Below are positions 62,140 to 64,000 of a stretch of DNA of 64,000 bases, one piece after another. The position numbers were made by a program, and so were the translations under genes. The notes under the pieces were generated by a model. It was given only the letters and a program-made list of their open reading frames with translations. It had not been told where the DNA came from and ran no database searches. The stretch spans positions 434,001 through 498,000 of the forward strand of contig JASEVX010000036.1 of NCBI GenBank assembly GCA_031761405.1, written 5' to 3'. The stretch is from Serripes groenlandicus. Taxonomy: Eukaryota > Mollusca > Bivalvia > Cardiida > Cardiidae. Position 1 is the stretch's first letter. Each line of letters begins with the position of its first letter.

Positions 62140-62295
62140 CTATGTGGGAAATTTGAGTCAGTCGCCTAAATGGATTCGACTTAGTTATTGTGTGGTCAGT
62201 ACTGCTATGCAAGAAAGCACAACATTGTGAGAATTGGACAGCATGATATAACAGATATACTGTTGAAAGTGGTGTTAATCCAATTAATCAATTAT
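62140..62295 (+). mobile_element. SINE family D, 3' part
   Basis: GTCAGTACTGCTATGCAAGAAAGC, AGCATGATATAACAGATATACTG and TTGAAAGTGGTGTTAATCC, with a short CAATTAATCAATT tail. Confidence 0.6.
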
Positions 62296-62525
62296 ATTGT
62301 AAAATTACAGTCATAAAAACTTGTACCCTTATAAGGACGTTCTTTTGATTTAACTGGTTTAAATAATAAAACTGTTCATTTCATTGCACACAAAGCACCG
62401 ATCAATGAATGCAGATGTGACAAAAGCAGCATGTTGCAAAAGATCAAAGAGACACTGATAGTTATATAATTTGCTTGGACTGTGTGATTGATGGTATTTA
62501 GGAGAAGAGTTAAAGTAATTTGGGT

Positions 62526-62895
62526 TTAACCCTTTCCCAAATACATATCTGATGCTTAACGCCTCTGCAGCAGACGGCTTTTTGAAAACATAGTGACAAA
62601 AGAAGAAATTGCTCAAAACGAGCAATTTCTCCTTTTGACACAATGTTTTCCACTTTTAGTCATAGGTATCCATTCAATTAAAGAGAATTTCTATTTTTTG
62701 TCAAAATATGTTGCGGAGCAGAAGACTTTTGAAAATACTTTGTGGCAACCGGCAAAATTGATCATCGGATTAGCAATTTCTTCTTTTGCCACAATGTTCT
62801 TAACTCTATTCTGGAATTAAACTTTTCATTCATATAGATATTCTATATTTTTTACCGAATTTGTTCAAAATCATCTGTTGCAGCTTAAAAGCGTG
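62526..62895 (+). mobile_element. Two fused TTAA-1 copies
   Basis: TTAACCCTTTCCCAAATACATATC starts a reference-like element. At about 62705 (AATATGTTGCGGAGCAGAAGAC) it passes into the GACGC half of a second element, which runs to AAAATCATCTGTTGCAG without a clear terminus. Confidence 0.75.
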
Positions 62896-63189
62896 TCGGA
62901 AATAGGGGATTAAACATTGTTTTCAACAATGTGTCCTCGACCTGTCTAGGTGGCATTCGTTCATGAATCTTTCATCCTCTGACCCAGGCTATTCATAAAA
63001 TATATGATACCCTGGGCAAATTGGCTGTAAAAATCTAGTACTCATGCATAATTTATGAGGTGAAATGCAGCCGCTCAATTGGCCGCATGACACAAACCTC
63101 ATGCGATACAAAAATTACCTTGTAGATACGGAGGAAATCGTGGTGCATGCTTTAATAAGTCTGCAAAGGTTACCATACTTTCTTGTTAA

Positions 63190-63334
63190 TTAAAACTTTC
63201 CCACTTAATTACAGACACTTTCTGAGACAATTCTGCAGCAGACAACATTTGTAAACAATGTTGCAAAAGTAAAAAAAAATTCATTATGAGCAATTCCTCC
63301 TTTTGCCACAATTTTTTAACCTTTGATCAATAAT
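63190..63334 (+). mobile_element. TTAA-1 MITE, left part of a split copy
   Basis: TTAAAACTTTCCCACTTAATTACAG to CTTTGATCAATAATTAT. The rest resumes at 63630. Confidence 0.75.
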
Positions 63335-63625
63335 TATACCCTCTTCGAAGAAGAGGGGGTATATAGGAGTCACTGTGTCGGGCTGTCTGTCTGTCTGTCT
63401 GTCGGTCGGAAGCCATATTTTGTCCGGCCTATTTCTTACAAACCACTGGGTGGAATTCAATAAAATTTTACATGAAGCCTCTATACCAAGAGAAGATGTG
63501 CATATCCTAAAGGGGTTACAATGGCATGTTATTTTACAGAGTTATGGCCCTTTTACTTATTAAGTTATGGTGTAGGTCAAGGTGCTGTTTAGGGGTTATT
63601 TATCATCTTCAGTGATAGTTCTAGT
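63335..63625 (+). mobile_element. Helitron-like element (TATACCCTC type)
   Basis: It begins with the hairpin CCCTCTTC-GAA-GAAGAGGG (63339-63357), then a GTCTGTCTGTCTGTCGGTCGG tract (63390-63409) and one to two units (CCACTGGGTGGAATTCAATA, GAGTTATGGCCCTTTTAC, GGTCAAGGT). It ends with the hairpin TATCA-TCTTCAG-TGATA and GTTCTAG (CTAG 63621-63624) before T. The target is the CAATAATTATACTTTCATTT site inside a TTAA-1 element. A 62-codon frame at 63375 is incidental. Confidence 0.75.
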
Positions 63626-63718
63626 TGTTCTTGCATTTATAGAGAGTTTCCATATTATATACTGAATGTTTTCAAAGTTTTTCTTGCTGCATATTGATTT
63701 ACTTGGGAAAGAGTTAAA
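63626..63718 (+). mobile_element. TTAA-1 MITE, right part of the split copy
   Basis: TTGCATTTATAGAGAGTTTCC to GATTTACTTGGGAAAGAGTTAA (TTAA 63713-63716). Confidence 0.75.
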
Positions 63719-63802
63719 ACTTGTCTCTTTTACATGGTTTTCCACCAATGGAACCATTATTATTACATCTATGTGTAAAATCAGCCAGTTTCTTGGAAAG
63801 AA

Positions 63803-64000
63803 GACCGCCTCGGTGGTGTAGTGGTAGAACGTTCGTCTCGGGTGCGGCAGGTTGTGGTTTGATCCCTGTCCCGGTCATACCAAAGACTTGGTAAAAATGG
63901 CTGTCCAGTCCTTGATGCTCATGTTGAGAAGTTAGCGTTACGACTGACTGGCTCAGGTGTCAGGATAAATGAACCAGTAGTACTGGTAACTTACCCAGGA
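63803..64000 (+). mobile_element. tRNA-derived SINE (family B), 3' end beyond the window
   Basis: The head GACCGCCTCGGTGGTGTAGTGG has the best A-box region of the family; the B box is GGTTTGATCCC (63856-63866, one mismatch). The body reaches AACTTACCCAGGA at the window edge. Confidence 0.87.

Overview
This is eukaryotic, AT-rich, gene-poor DNA that I read as an intron or intergenic part of a bivalve mollusc genome. The case for a mollusc is the mix of repeats: tRNA-derived SINEs whose 3' tail reads GGCGTTAAAC followed by (CAAT)n or (CAAA)n, 'GTCTCCCCC...' and 'CTCACCTG...' tandem-array elements, and SINE heads with intact A and B boxes. This rests on recognition only; no database was searched. 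No bacterial-type operon, rRNA or CRISPR array is present. The only plausible host coding sequence is one internal exon at 23457-23630 (+). One clear retroelement coding relic lies at 8612-8902 (-).

The dominant component is a single family of short inverted-repeat elements, called TTAA-1 here. It starts TTAACCCTTTCCC and ends GGGAAAGGGTTAA, and intact copies are about 200-235 bp. I count roughly 80-90 copies or fragments, about one per 700-800 bp. The TTAA flanks and CCC-starting termini suggest piggyBac-type mobilisation. Each copy has one 'GACGC end' (GACGCTTTCTGACGCC...TGCAGCAGACG) and one 'ACAA end' (ACAACAAATCTGCAGCAGACG); strand + means the GACGC end is on the left. The GACGC half carries an inner palindrome (GAAAACAT-GTGACAAAAG-AGAAATTGC and its complement). 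Many copies are nested, tail-to-tail on one shared TTAA, or split by other elements.

Layout: 1-2500, dispersed repeats and a 20-bp minisatellite with a 92-bp higher-order unit; 5.3-7.1 kb, an inverted-repeat element full of TTCATGAAC motifs; 8.6-9.1 kb, LINE relic and minisatellite; 9.4-10.8 and 12.3-13.1 kb, tandem-array Helitron-like elements; 16.1-16.8 kb, a full-length SINE with target duplication next to a 113-bp-arm palindrome made by template switching; 19.7-22.5 kb, a 2.8-kb element with about 240-bp terminal inverted repeats; 23.4 kb, the putative exon; 25-29 kb, foldback hairpins; 29.2 and 33.0 kb, two copies of a CAGGGGCGTAGC-ended element; 40.4-40.8 kb, an odd GCTTGCATGCGC array; 43.0-43.9 kb, another Helitron-like element; 44.56-53.87 kb, two near-identical copies of a 4.4-4.7 kb block either side of a 200-N gap; 54.4-56.5 kb, another 150-bp array; 57.3-58.0 kb, a minisatellite grown from a SINE core; 58-64 kb, more TTAA-1 copies, SINEs and array elements.

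There is no pathway to reconstruct. The biology visible here is that of mobile DNA: a TTAA-targeting family at very high density, acting as landing ground for SINEs and Helitron-like elements, with several events (nested insertions, microhomology deletion, template-switch inversion, terminal triplication) recorded at base resolution.
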